NCBI RefSeq assembly: GCF_014654615.1
Contig: NZ_BNBB01000036.1
Span: 1 to 55,730, forward strand
DNA from: Streptosporangium violaceochromogenes
Lineage (GTDB): Bacteria > Actinomycetota > Actinomycetes > Streptosporangiales > Streptosporangiaceae
Reading direction: 5' to 3'
DNA length: 55,730 nt
Shown: piece after piece, positions 47,302 through 55,668 of the stretch
How the letters are laid out: each line of letters starts with the position of its first letter
Position numbering within the stretch: the first letter of the stretch is position 1
The notes under the pieces: model-generated
Seen by the model: only the letters and a program-made list of their open reading frames with translations
Database searches by the model: none
What the model was told of the DNA's origin: nothing
Program-made: the position numbers and the translations under genes

Positions 47302-47904
47302 TCAGCCCGCGGCGATCACACCGCAGGCGACGCGCCCGCCGGAGTCGCCGGCCTTGAGGGTGTCCTCATCCGGGCCCGCCTTGCCGGCGGGGCCGGTGTA
47401 GCGGCCGGGGATGTTGGCGTGGTTGTCGGCCAGGGCGTGGACGACGACGGCGCTGCCGTCCCGGTCGAAGAGATGGAAGACGCGGAAGCGGTCGGTCACC
47501 GTCGAGGCGCCGCCGGTGCCGTCGGCGTTGACCAGGAGGTTGGGCAGGTCGCCCGAGTGACCGGCGTGCGCGCCGGGGCCGAGGGTGAAGTGGCCGCCCG
47601 CGCTGAAGTACGGGCCGCCGGTGGCCGGGTCGGTGGATCGGGGGTCGCAGACGCCGGTGGTGTGGATGTGAAGGCCGTGGTAACCGGGGGACAGGCCCCT
47701 GACGGTGACGGTGACCCTGGACTTGCCGTAGCGCTCGGGCTCGACGAGGAGCCGGCCGACGGTCGCGCCCCCAGGGTTCTTGATGACGGCGCGGGCGGTG
47801 TACCCGTCGTGGCCCGGCGCCACCTCTGCCACCGCCGCGACGCCGGCGGAGACGACGCCGGCGCCCAGCGCCGCGACCAGGGCCAGGTGAATCGTGCGAA
47901 GCAT
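47302..47904 (-). CDS. sodC: Secreted Cu-Zn superoxide dismutase
   Basis: The 200-residue precursor starts with a signal peptide (MLRTIHLALVAALGAGVVSA). The catalytic domain keeps the copper and zinc ligands: GYHGLHIHTTGVC, SAGGHFTLG, HAGHSGDLPNLLVNADG and VVVHALADNHANIPGRY, plus the disulfide partner in GGRVACGVI. It removes superoxide outside the membrane. ATG follows GAGGAG at seven bases. No lipobox is seen. Confidence 0.93.
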   Translation of the reverse strand: MLRTIHLALVAALGAGVVSAGVAAVAEVAPGHDGYTARAVIKNPGGATVGRLLVEPERYGKSRVTVTVRGLSPGYHGLHIHTTGVCDPRSTDPATGGPYFSAGGHFTLGPGAHAGHSGDLPNLLVNADGTGGASTVTDRFRVFHLFDRDGSAVVVHALADNHANIPGRYTGPAGKAGPDEDTLKAGDSGGRVACGVIAAG

Positions 47905-48028
47905 GACGAACTCCTCGGTGCTTCCTCGGTATGGATGACCTAGGCAGGATCATGCTCCGGCCCCCGGGGGCGGCACACGCACCCGTCCGGTGTCGGACGG
48001 TGAAGGGCGGATAAAGGTATCGGCCCCC

Positions 48029-48059
48029 GGGCGCCCCGGCCGGTGACGGGCCGGCGCCC
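48029..48059 (-). terminator. Hairpin downstream of lysA
   Basis: GGGCGCC (48029-48035) pairs with GGCGCCC (48053-48059) and inner GGCC with GGCC. It lies between lysA and sodC, both on the minus strand. Confidence 0.4.
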
Positions 48060-48152
48060 CCTTTCCCGGCACCCTCCCCCCCGAGCCCTTCGACGGCGCC
48101 TCTCCAGGGCCCTTTCACGGGGCCTTTCCGCGGAGGCCCTTCCACGGCGCTC

Positions 48153-49433
48153 TCAGACGTAGAGGCGGAGCAGGTCCTCCTCGGTCTCCCGGCGCACGAT
48201 CACCCGGGCCGCCCCGTCGCGGACCGCGACCACCGGGGGCCGCGTCACGTGGTTGTAGTTGCTGGCCATCGACCGCTGGTAGGCGCCGGAGGCCGGTATC
48301 GCGAGCAGATCCCCCGGCCGCACGTCGGCGGGCAGCGGCAGGTCGCGGACGAGCACGTCGCCGCTCTCGCAGTGCTTGCCGACCACGGTGACCTCGCGCG
48401 GGGGCGCCTGCGAGGCGCGGGAGGCCAGGGCCGCGGTGTAGGCGGCGCCGTACATGGCGGGGCGGGGGTTGTCGCTCATGCCGCCGTCGACGCTGACGTA
48501 GGTGGTGAGGCCGGGGATCTCCTTGACCGTTCCCACCTCGTACAGCGCGACCGCGGTGGGCCCGGCGATCGAGCGGCCGGGCTCGACGGCGAGCCGCAGA
48601 CGGGCGGGGACGACCTCGCGCAGCGCCGCGACGACCTCGGCCGGGTGCGGGGGGACGGGGTCGCCGGGGCGGTGGACGATGCCCAGGCCGCCGCCCAGGT
48701 CGAGCGTGGGGATGCTGACCCCGTGCTCGCGCTCGGCCTCCAGCAGGAAGCCGGCCATCCGGCGGGCGGCCAGGGTGAAGCCGGCGAGGTCGGTGATCTG
48801 CGAGCCGATGTGGGAGTGCAGCCCGGTGAGCTCCAGCCAGGGGGAGGCCAGGACCCGGCGGACGGCCTCGGCGGCCGACCCGGCGCCGAGGGAGAAGCCG
48901 AACTTCGAGTCGTCGCCCCCGGTGGCGATGAACTCGTGGGTGTGCGCCTCCACCCCGGGGGTGACGCGGACCATCACGCTCTGCCGTACCCCCGCCTCGC
49001 AGGCGATGGCCGACAGGCGCTCTATCTCGGCGAAGGAGTCCACCACCACACGGCCGACCCCCCAGGCGACGGCGCGGCGCAGCTCGGCGGCGGACTTGTT
49101 GTTGCCGTGGAAGACCACCCGGGCCGGGTCCATCCCTCCGGTGACGGCCACGGCCAGCTCGCCGCCGGTGCACACGTCGAGGCAGAGTCCCTCCTCCCGC
49201 AGCCAGCGCACCACCGCCGGGCACAGGAACGCCTTGCCGCCGTAGTGCACCTCACCGTCGGGCAGCGCCGCCCGCCACCGGGCGCAGCGCGCGCGGAACT
49301 CCTCCTCGTCGAGGATGTAGGCGGGCGTGCCGAACTCGGCGGCGAGCTCCCGCACGCCGATCCCGCCGATGCGCAGCTGCCCGCCGATCCAGGCCGCCGT
49401 GCGTGGCCAGGCGCTTTCGATCACCACACTCAT
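48153..49433 (-). CDS. lysA: Diaminopimelate decarboxylase
   Basis: The 426-residue PLP enzyme converts meso-diaminopimelate to L-lysine. HYGGKAFLC holds the PLP lysine (near residue 67), DDSKFGFSL and GLHSHIGSQ are the barrel motifs, and KHCESGDVL supplies the catalytic Cys of the dimer partner. ATG is at 49431-49433. It is monocistronic here and divergent from an amino-acid ABC importer operon, not in the usual lysA-hom-thr setting, so it may be a second copy serving recovery of DAP. That last point is inference. Confidence 0.93.
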   Translation of the reverse strand: MSVVIESAWPRTAAWIGGQLRIGGIGVRELAAEFGTPAYILDEEEFRARCARWRAALPDGEVHYGGKAFLCPAVVRWLREEGLCLDVCTGGELAVAVTGGMDPARVVFHGNNKSAAELRRAVAWGVGRVVVDSFAEIERLSAIACEAGVRQSVMVRVTPGVEAHTHEFIATGGDDSKFGFSLGAGSAAEAVRRVLASPWLELTGLHSHIGSQITDLAGFTLAARRMAGFLLEAEREHGVSIPTLDLGGGLGIVHRPGDPVPPHPAEVVAALREVVPARLRLAVEPGRSIAGPTAVALYEVGTVKEIPGLTTYVSVDGGMSDNPRPAMYGAAYTAALASRASQAPPREVTVVGKHCESGDVLVRDLPLPADVRPGDLLAIPASGAYQRSMASNYNHVTRPPVVAVRDGAARVIVRRETEEDLLRLYV

Positions 49434-49471
49434 AGGGATGAAGGTAGGTCTTCATGCCTTTTGTCTGGTAT

Positions 49472-49494
49472 CAGCGTCGAAGCTTTCGATGCTG
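49472..49494 (+). promoter_or_regulatory. Palindromic operator candidate between lysA and the ABC operon
   Basis: CAGCGTCGAA (49472-49481) and TTCGATGCTG (49485-49494) are inverted repeats with one mismatch around GCT. The dyad lies centrally in the 144-base divergent promoter region and could control both sides. Confidence 0.5.
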
Positions 49495-49577
49495 AGGCTC
49501 GCAAGCGTTCACCTGTATTGGGGTCGTTACCTCCCGTCGGCAGCATAGGCTCAAGCGTGCACCAAAAGGGAGTTTTG

Positions 49578-50462
49578 ATGACAAAACGGTTGTATTCGGT
49601 CGTCGCTGCGGCGCTGGTCGTCTCGGCCCTGGCCTCGGGGTGCGGGCGCTCGGCCTCGGGCGGCGACGCGACCGGAGGCGCCGCCACGGCGGCCGGCAAG
49701 ACCGCCAAGGACCTGGTGCCCGAGGCCGTGCGCGAGAAGGGGGAGCTCCGGCTGGCGACCTCCGAGGGGTACCCGCCCATGGAGATGTACAAGAAGGGAA
49801 CCCAGGAGCTCGTCGGCGTCGACCCCGACCTCGGCGCGGCGATCGCCGCCAAGCTGGGCCTGAAGGCCACCGTCACCAACGCCGCCTTCGACGGCCTGAT
49901 CCCGGGCCTGCAGGCGGGCCGCTGGGACCTGGTGATGTCCTCCATGAGCGACACCGAGGAGCGCCGGGCGGCCGTCGACTTCGTCGACTACTTCAACGCC
50001 GGCGGCGCCGTCATGGTCAAGAAGGGCAACCCCGAGGGCATCACCTCCCTTGAGGACCTGTGCGGCCGGGCCGTCGTGCTCGCCAAGGGCAGCTCGAACC
50101 TCGCGATCGGGCAGCGCCAGGACGACAAGTGCGCCAAGAAGATGCGGATCATGCAGAGCGAGGACGCGCCGACCGGCCTGCTGAGCATCGACTCCGGGCG
50201 CGCGGTGGCCACCATCGTCGACTCGCCCGTCGCCGCGATGTACGCCAAGGAGACCGGCAAGTACGACGTGCTGCCCGGTCAGTACGACGCCGGCCCCTGG
50301 GGCATCGCCGTGGACCGCCGCAACACCGGGCTGCGCGACGCCGTGGCCAAGGCCATGCAGGAGCTCCTGGCCGACGGCGGCTACAAGGCGGTCCTGGACA
50401 GGTACGGCGTGGGGGCCAACGCCGTGCCCGAGGTGATGGTCAACACCGCGCCGTGGAAGTGA
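49578..50462 (+). CDS. Polar-amino-acid ABC importer binding lipoprotein
   Basis: The 294-residue precursor has a lipoprotein signal peptide with lipobox LASGC (Cys22). The mature family-3 binding protein shows LRLATSEGYPPMEMYKKG, VGVDPDLGAAIAAKLGLK and FDGLIPGLQAGRWDLVMSSM. ATG has AAGGGAG upstream. It starts an operon with permease, ATPase, D-aminoacylase and serine hydrolase genes. The ligand is probably an amino acid or amino-acid derivative; the downstream deacylase suggests an N-acyl-D-amino acid or related compound. Confidence 0.9.
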   Translation: MTKRLYSVVAAALVVSALASGCGRSASGGDATGGAATAAGKTAKDLVPEAVREKGELRLATSEGYPPMEMYKKGTQELVGVDPDLGAAIAAKLGLKATVTNAAFDGLIPGLQAGRWDLVMSSMSDTEERRAAVDFVDYFNAGGAVMVKKGNPEGITSLEDLCGRAVVLAKGSSNLAIGQRQDDKCAKKMRIMQSEDAPTGLLSIDSGRAVATIVDSPVAAMYAKETGKYDVLPGQYDAGPWGIAVDRRNTGLRDAVAKAMQELLADGGYKAVLDRYGVGANAVPEVMVNTAPWK

Positions 50463-51415
50463 CCGGCACCCCCGGCACCCCCGGCACCCCCGGCACCCCC
50501 GCCCTCGCCGGCGCCGGGGCGGACGGGGAGCGGCACCTGCCGATCGCCGCGATCCGCCCGCCCCGCCCGGGCCGGTGGATCGCGGCCGCGGTCGCGGCCT
50601 TCGGCATGGTCTGGCTGCTCTACACGGTCGTCGTCAACGAGAACCTGCACTGGGACGTCATCGCCGCCTACCTCATGGACGGAAGGGTCCTGGGCGGCCT
50701 GTGGGTGACGATCCAGCTCACCGTGCTGTCGATGGCCATCGGCCTGGCGCTGGGAATCCTCGCCGCGGTGATGCAGCTCTCCGGCAGCCCCGTGCTGCGG
50801 GGCGCCTCGGCCCTGTACACCTGGTTCTTCCGCGGCACCCCGCTGCTGGTCCAGCTGATCTTCTGGTTCAACATCGGGCTGGTCTTCCCGTCCTTCGGCC
50901 TCGGCGTGCCCTTCGACGGCCCCAAGCTGGTCGAGTGGCAGGCCAACGAGCTGATCACGCCCTTCACCGCGGCCCTGCTCGGCCTGGCGATCAACGAGGG
51001 CGCCTACATGGCCGAGATCGTCCGGGCCGGCATCCGCTCGGTCGACCCCGGCCAGCGCGAGGCGGCCGAGGCACTGGGCATGTCGCACCGGCAGGTGCTC
51101 CGCCGGGTGGTGCTGCCCCAGGCGATGCGCGTGATCATCCCGCCCACCGGCAACCAGTTCATCTCGATGCTCAAGACCACCTCGATGGTCTCGGTCATCG
51201 CCGGAGCCGAGCTGCTGACCGTCTCCCAGCGCATCTACCTCGGCAACTTCGAGGTCATCGCGATGCTCATCGTGGCGTCCATCTGGTACATCGTGCTCAC
51301 CACCGTCGCGAGCGTCGGCCAGCACTTCGTCGAGAGGCGGTTCGAGCGCGGCCACCACGCGCTGCCGGCCCGGGTCCGCCGTAATCTGCGGCCGTTCGGC
51401 AAGGGGAGCGCGTGA
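50459..51415 (+). CDS. Amino-acid ABC importer permease (HisM type)
   Basis: The 318-residue membrane protein has an N-terminal tail with a GTP tripeptide repeat (residues 3-14), then helices and the typical WVTIQLTVLSMAIGLALGIL start of the permease core, FFRGTPLLVQLIFWFNIGL, and the EAA loop GQREAAEALGMSHRQVLRRV. The GTG start overlaps the binding-protein stop (GTGA). Confidence 0.92.
   Translation: MTGTPGTPGTPGTPALAGAGADGERHLPIAAIRPPRPGRWIAAAVAAFGMVWLLYTVVVNENLHWDVIAAYLMDGRVLGGLWVTIQLTVLSMAIGLALGILAAVMQLSGSPVLRGASALYTWFFRGTPLLVQLIFWFNIGLVFPSFGLGVPFDGPKLVEWQANELITPFTAALLGLAINEGAYMAEIVRAGIRSVDPGQREAAEALGMSHRQVLRRVVLPQAMRVIIPPTGNQFISMLKTTSMVSVIAGAELLTVSQRIYLGNFEVIAMLIVASIWYIVLTTVASVGQHFVERRFERGHHALPARVRRNLRPFGKGSA
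50465..50500 (+). repeat. Four tandem copies of a 9-base unit in the permease gene
   Basis: GGCACCCCC occurs four times in a row and encodes Gly-Thr-Pro x4 in the cytoplasmic N-terminal tail. The number of copies could vary between strains without changing the frame. Confidence 0.85.
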
Positions 51416-52179
51416 TGACCGGACCCATGGTGAAGATCCGCTCGGTCCGCAAGTGCTTCGGCTCGGTCGAGGTGCTCAGGGGCATCAGCCTGGACGTGCC
51501 CACCGGCGGCGTGGTCTGCGTCGTCGGCCCCTCCGGGTCCGGCAAGTCGACGCTGCTGCGCTGCGTCAACCGGCTGGAGACCATCGACTCCGGCCGCATC
51601 TGGGTGGACGGCGACCTGATCGGCTACGCCGAGCGCGGCGACCGTCTCCACCACCTGCGCCCGGCCCAGCTCTGCGCCCAGCGGCAGGGCATCGGCATGG
51701 TGTTCCAGCGCTTCCACCTCTTCCCGCACCGCACCGCGCTGGAGAACGTCATGGAGGGCCTCGTCGTCGTCAAGGGCGTCTCCAAGGGCGTCGCCCGCGG
51801 GCGGGGGACGGAACTGCTGGAGCGGGTGGGCCTCGCCGACAGGGCCGGCCACTACCCCGCCCAGCTCTCCGGTGGCCAGCAGCAGCGCGTGGCGATCGCC
51901 CGCAGCCTGGCCATGGACCCCAAGCTGATGCTCTTCGACGAGCCGACCAGCGCGCTCGACCCCGAACTGGTCCAGGAGGTGCTCGCGGTCATGCGGGACC
52001 TGGCCGCGAGCGGCATGACGATGATGGTGGTGACCCACGAGATGGGCTTCGCCCGCGAGGTCGGTGACGACCTGGTCTTCATCGACGGCGGGGTGATCGT
52101 CGAGCGGGGGAACCCCCGCGAGGTGCTCGCCGCCCCCCGGCACGAACGGTTGCGCGCGTTCCTCGGGCAGGTGCTGTGA
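51415..52179 (+). CDS. Amino-acid ABC importer ATPase (GlnQ/HisP type)
   Basis: The 254-residue ATPase has Walker A GPSGSGKST, the Q-loop GMVFQRFHLFPH, signature LSGGQQQRV and Walker B LMLFDEPTSALD, with switch His in VTHEMGFAREV. ATG 51415 has GGGGAG six bases upstream; GTG 51412 is an overlapping alternative. It is followed without gap by the deacylase gene. Confidence 0.93.
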   Translation: MTGPMVKIRSVRKCFGSVEVLRGISLDVPTGGVVCVVGPSGSGKSTLLRCVNRLETIDSGRIWVDGDLIGYAERGDRLHHLRPAQLCAQRQGIGMVFQRFHLFPHRTALENVMEGLVVVKGVSKGVARGRGTELLERVGLADRAGHYPAQLSGGQQQRVAIARSLAMDPKLMLFDEPTSALDPELVQEVLAVMRDLAASGMTMMVVTHEMGFAREVGDDLVFIDGGVIVERGNPREVLAAPRHERLRAFLGQVL

Positions 52180-53780
52180 ACGGCTTCGACCTGCTGCTCC
52201 GGGGCGGTCTGGTGATCGACGGTACGGCCGGGCCCGGCGCGGCCCGCCGGGCCGACGTCGGTGTGTCCGCCGGCCGCCTGACCCTGCTGCCCCCCGGCGC
52301 CCCGGCCCTCTCCCGCGAGACCGAGGACGTGGGCGGTCTCGTCGTCGCCCCCGGCCTCATCGACGTCCACACCCACTCCGACGGCGTCACCCTGATCGAC
52401 GGGGAGGTCGGACGCGACATGGTCGCGGCCTCCGTCCTGCAGGGGGTGACCGTCGAGATCTGCGGCAACTGCGGCTCCAGCCTCTTTCCCGCGCCGCCGG
52501 AACGGCTGGCCGGAATGCGCGCCGAGAACCGCGTCGCCTTCGGCGGCGACGTCGGGATGTACACGGGCTTCGCCGGATTCGCCGCCGCGCACGCCGCCGT
52601 GCCCCGTGCCAACCACCTCGCCTCCCTGGTGGGGCACGGCACGCTGCGCGGCGGTGTGATGGGCCCGGTCGACCGGGCCGCCACCCCCGGGGAGCTGGAC
52701 ACCATGTGCGCGCTGCTGGACCGGGCGCTGGCGGAGGGCGCGGCCGGGCTGTCCACCGGGCTCATCTACACCCCCGGGACCTACGCGGGCACCGACGAGG
52801 TGGTCGCGCTGGCGGCCGTCGCGGCCCGGCACGGCAAGCCGTACGTCACCCATCTGCGCGACGAGATGTCGCGGGTGGAGGAGGCGCTGGAGGAGGCCGT
52901 GGAGATCGCCGTCAGGAGCGGCGCCGCCCTGCACGTCTCCCACCACAAGACGGCGGGAAGGTTCGCCTGGGGACGCACCGAGCGCACCCTGCCCAGGATC
53001 GCCGCCCTGCGCGCGCGGGGGATGGACGTGACGTGCGACGTCTACCCCTACACCGCCGGGAGCACGGCGCTGGGGGCGATGTTCCCGCCGTGGGCCTTCG
53101 AGGGCGGGATCTCCGCGCTGACGGCGCGCCTGGCCGACCCCGGCCTGCGCGACCGGATGCGCCTGGCCATCGCCGAGGGCGTGCCCGGGTGGGAGAACAC
53201 CGTCGGCAACGGCGGCTGGGACCGCGTCTCCATCGCCTGCGCGCCCCGTCACCCGGAGACCGAGGGCCTCACCGTCGCCGAGCTGGCCACCGCCCGCGGC
53301 CAGGACCCCCTGGACGCGGCCGCCTTCCTGCTCCTCGCCGAACAGGGGGAGGTCACGATCATCAGCCACTCCATGATCGAGGACGACGTGCGGCGTGTGC
53401 TGGCCGCGCCGTACTCCATGATCGGCTCCGACGGCGTACCCAAACCGGGGGGCCGGCCCCACCCCCGCTGGGCGGGGACGTTCCCGAGGGTGCTCGGCCA
53501 CTACGTCCGGAAACTGGGGCTGCTCGGCCTGGAGACGGCCCTGCACAAGATGACGGGCATGGCCGCGGCCAGGTTCGGGCTGACCGGGCGCGGGGTGATC
53601 GCCGACGGCGCCCACGCCGACCTGGTGGTCTTCGACCCGGACACGATCGCCGACGGCGCCACCTTCGCCGACCCGCTGGCGCCGCCGGCCGGGATCCACT
53701 CGGTGGTCGTCGCCGGCCGGACCGTGGTCCGCGACGGCGCCGAGACCGGCGCCAGGCCCGGATCGGTCCTCGCCACGTGA
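52176..53780 (+). CDS. N-acyl-D-amino-acid deacylase (amidohydrolase superfamily)
   Basis: The 534-residue protein matches D-aminoacylases: FDLLLRGGLVIDGTAGPGA at the N terminus, VAPGLIDVHTHSDG with the H-x-H metal pair, TVEICGNCGSS with the metal-bridging Cys, HLRDEMSRVEEALEE, VSHHKTAG and the catalytic Asp in MIGSDGVP. It hydrolyses N-acyl-D-amino acids to free D-amino acids. No signal peptide, so it acts on imported substrate. The GTG start overlaps the ATPase stop (GTGA). Dipeptidase-like or D-glutamate-specific activity is also possible. Confidence 0.9.
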   Translation: MNGFDLLLRGGLVIDGTAGPGAARRADVGVSAGRLTLLPPGAPALSRETEDVGGLVVAPGLIDVHTHSDGVTLIDGEVGRDMVAASVLQGVTVEICGNCGSSLFPAPPERLAGMRAENRVAFGGDVGMYTGFAGFAAAHAAVPRANHLASLVGHGTLRGGVMGPVDRAATPGELDTMCALLDRALAEGAAGLSTGLIYTPGTYAGTDEVVALAAVAARHGKPYVTHLRDEMSRVEEALEEAVEIAVRSGAALHVSHHKTAGRFAWGRTERTLPRIAALRARGMDVTCDVYPYTAGSTALGAMFPPWAFEGGISALTARLADPGLRDRMRLAIAEGVPGWENTVGNGGWDRVSIACAPRHPETEGLTVAELATARGQDPLDAAAFLLLAEQGEVTIISHSMIEDDVRRVLAAPYSMIGSDGVPKPGGRPHPRWAGTFPRVLGHYVRKLGLLGLETALHKMTGMAAARFGLTGRGVIADGAHADLVVFDPDTIADGATFADPLAPPAGIHSVVVAGRTVVRDGAETGARPGSVLAT

Positions 53781-54592
53781 CCGGGCACCGCGACCGTGAG
53801 GAGGAGGGCCTGATCGACCCCGGCGGCCCCGGCACGCTGGCCGTCTCCGTTCCCGGGCTCGTCTCCGTCCGCGAGGACGCCGAACTCGTCCTCGCCAGCA
53901 CCGGCAAACTCCTGCTGCTTGCCTCGGTGGCCCTGGGGATCGCCGGGGGCCACCTCGACCCCGCCGAACCGGTGGAGCCGCGAGAGGACGACCGCTGCGG
54001 CGGGTCCGGGCTCCTGGGCGTCCTGTCCGGCCGCCGCTGGCCGATCGGGGACCTCGCCGTGCTGGTGGCCGCGGTGAGCGACAACACCGCCACCAACGCG
54101 CTGCTGCGCCGGATCGGCCTGGACCGGGTCGGCGAGGACGCCGCCCGGCTCGGGTTCGTCCGCACGCGGATCCTCGACCGGATCCGCGAGCCGCGGTTGC
54201 CGTCGCACCCGCCGGCCTTCGCCGTGGGGACGGCGGGCGAGCTCGCCCGGTTCGCCGCCGGGCTCGACGGGCGGCGGGAGTGGACACAGATCATGCTGCG
54301 CTGGATGGCGTGCAACGGCGACCGGAGCCTGGTCCCCGCCTTGCTGGCGCACGAGCCGGAGGAGCGGGAGGTCCCCGCCGCCGTCCCGCCGGGAAAGGTC
54401 TGGGTGGCCAACAAGACCGGGACCGACGCCGGGGTGCGGGCCGACGTGGGGGTGATGATCGGCTCGGGGCGCAGGCTCGGCTACGCCGTGCTGGCCAACG
54501 GCCCCGCCGGGAGCGAGCACGCCCTGGTACGGCGCGTCCGCGGGGTGGGGCGGGCCGTCGGCCGCCTGGCGGGCCTGCCCCCCGGCCGCTGA
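53777..54592 (+). CDS. Class A beta-lactamase-like serine hydrolase without signal peptide
   Basis: The 271-residue protein has the three class A motifs: Ser41-T-G-Lys44, Ser101-D-Asn103 and Lys213-T-Gly. I cannot place a clear Glu166-type omega loop; the segment RILDRIREPRLPSHPP follows where it should be. The N terminus (VTGHRDREEEGLIDPGG) is hydrophilic, so the protein is probably cytosolic, unlike normal beta-lactamases. GTG overlaps the deacylase stop (GTGA), so it belongs to the amino-acid importer operon. A D-amino-acid amide, lactam or peptide hydrolase is more likely than an antibiotic-resistance enzyme. Confidence 0.85.
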   Translation: MTGHRDREEEGLIDPGGPGTLAVSVPGLVSVREDAELVLASTGKLLLLASVALGIAGGHLDPAEPVEPREDDRCGGSGLLGVLSGRRWPIGDLAVLVAAVSDNTATNALLRRIGLDRVGEDAARLGFVRTRILDRIREPRLPSHPPAFAVGTAGELARFAAGLDGRREWTQIMLRWMACNGDRSLVPALLAHEPEEREVPAAVPPGKVWVANKTGTDAGVRADVGVMIGSGRRLGYAVLANGPAGSEHALVRRVRGVGRAVGRLAGLPPGR

Positions 54593-54620
54593 CGGCCGCG
54601 GCGGGCCCGGCGGGGCCCCG

Positions 54621-54655
54621 GGGGTCTCCTTCCCGGCCCCCGGGGAGGAGACCCC
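54621..54655. terminator. Bidirectional hairpin between the serine hydrolase and LysR genes
   Basis: GGGGTCTCCT (54621-54630) pairs with AGGAGACCCC (about 54646-54655), and the stem continues inward with a small bulge. It lies between two convergent genes. Confidence 0.55.
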
Positions 54656-54686
54656 GTGGGGATCGGGGACGCCCGGGGCGCCGGCC

Positions 54687-55598
54687 TCAGCGCAGGGCGT
54701 TGCGGATCCGGGCCGAGGCGTCGCGCAGGTAGTCGATGAAGGAGCGCAGCGCCGGGTTGGGGTTGGTCGGGCGGACGGCGGCGCCGATCCTCCGATACAG
54801 CCGGGGCCCGTCCAGGCGGCACACCTGGATGCCGTCCGCGCCCTGCGCGCCCAGGCTCGGCACCAGGGCCACCCCCAGCCCGGCCCTGACCAGCCCGAGC
54901 GTGACCTCGTAGTGGTCGCTGCGGCAGCGGATCGTCGGGCTGAAACCCTCCAGCGCGCTGGCCCGCTCCAGCACCGACACGGGCGTGCCGGTGCCGAACG
55001 TGGTGATCCACGGCTCGTCGGCCAGGTCGGCCAGCCGTACCCGCTGCCGCTGCCCCGCCGGGTGGCCCACGGGGACGACGAGGAGGTGCGGCTCGTCGAA
55101 CAGGTGGGTGACCTCCACCCCCTCGGGGGCCTTCCAGGGGTCGAGAGCGTGCTCGAAGACGACCAGCACGTCGAGGGCGCCGCGCTCCAGGTCGGGCAGG
55201 AGCTCGTGCGGCTGGCCGAGCACCAGGTCGAGCTCCACGGCGGGATGGCGGGCGGTGAAGGCCGACAGCGCCAGCGGCAGCAGCCGGTAGCCCGCCGAGG
55301 CGAAGAACCCGATCCGTAGCTGCCCGGCGTCGGCCCTGGCCTGCGCCAGCAGGTCCTTCTCGGCCGCCTCGATGATGTCCATGACCTCCTGGGCGCGGGT
55401 CGAGAGCCGCCGCCCGGCGGCGGTCAGCCGCAGGCTCTGCGCGCCGCGCTCGACCAGGCCCACCCCGGCCTCCTCCTCCAGCTTGGAGAGCTGGTGGGAC
55501 ACGGCGGAGGGCGACAGCCGCAGGACACGCGCGGCCCCGGCGATGCTCCCGGTCCTGAAGACCTCGACGAGCACCCGGAGGCGTTGACTGCTCAGCAC
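54687..55598 (-). CDS. LysR-family transcription regulator
   Basis: The 303-residue protein has the N-terminal winged helix-turn-helix (LVEVFRTGSIAGAARVLRLS, then PSAVSHQLSKLEEEAGVGLV) and a LysR substrate-binding domain (about 90-300, LRIGFFASAGYRLLPLALSA). The start is GTG 55596-55598. It faces the amino-acid importer/deacylase operon tail to tail. It might regulate that operon or the gene to its right outside the window. Confidence 0.92.
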   Translation of the reverse strand: MLSSQRLRVLVEVFRTGSIAGAARVLRLSPSAVSHQLSKLEEEAGVGLVERGAQSLRLTAAGRRLSTRAQEVMDIIEAAEKDLLAQARADAGQLRIGFFASAGYRLLPLALSAFTARHPAVELDLVLGQPHELLPDLERGALDVLVVFEHALDPWKAPEGVEVTHLFDEPHLLVVPVGHPAGQRQRVRLADLADEPWITTFGTGTPVSVLERASALEGFSPTIRCRSDHYEVTLGLVRAGLGVALVPSLGAQGADGIQVCRLDGPRLYRRIGAAVRPTNPNPALRSFIDYLRDASARIRNALR

Positions 55599-55668
55599 CG
55601 TCTCAGTATCGGCGCGCGCGGGCGATGCCCGGAGCAGGACCCGGAGCGGGGAAGGAGGTCACCGGGCC

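Noticed and set aside
50465..50500. Four GGCACCCCC repeats as a regulatory repeat
   Set aside because: They lie inside the permease coding frame and encode a Gly-Thr-Pro tail, so a coding microsatellite is the simpler reading.
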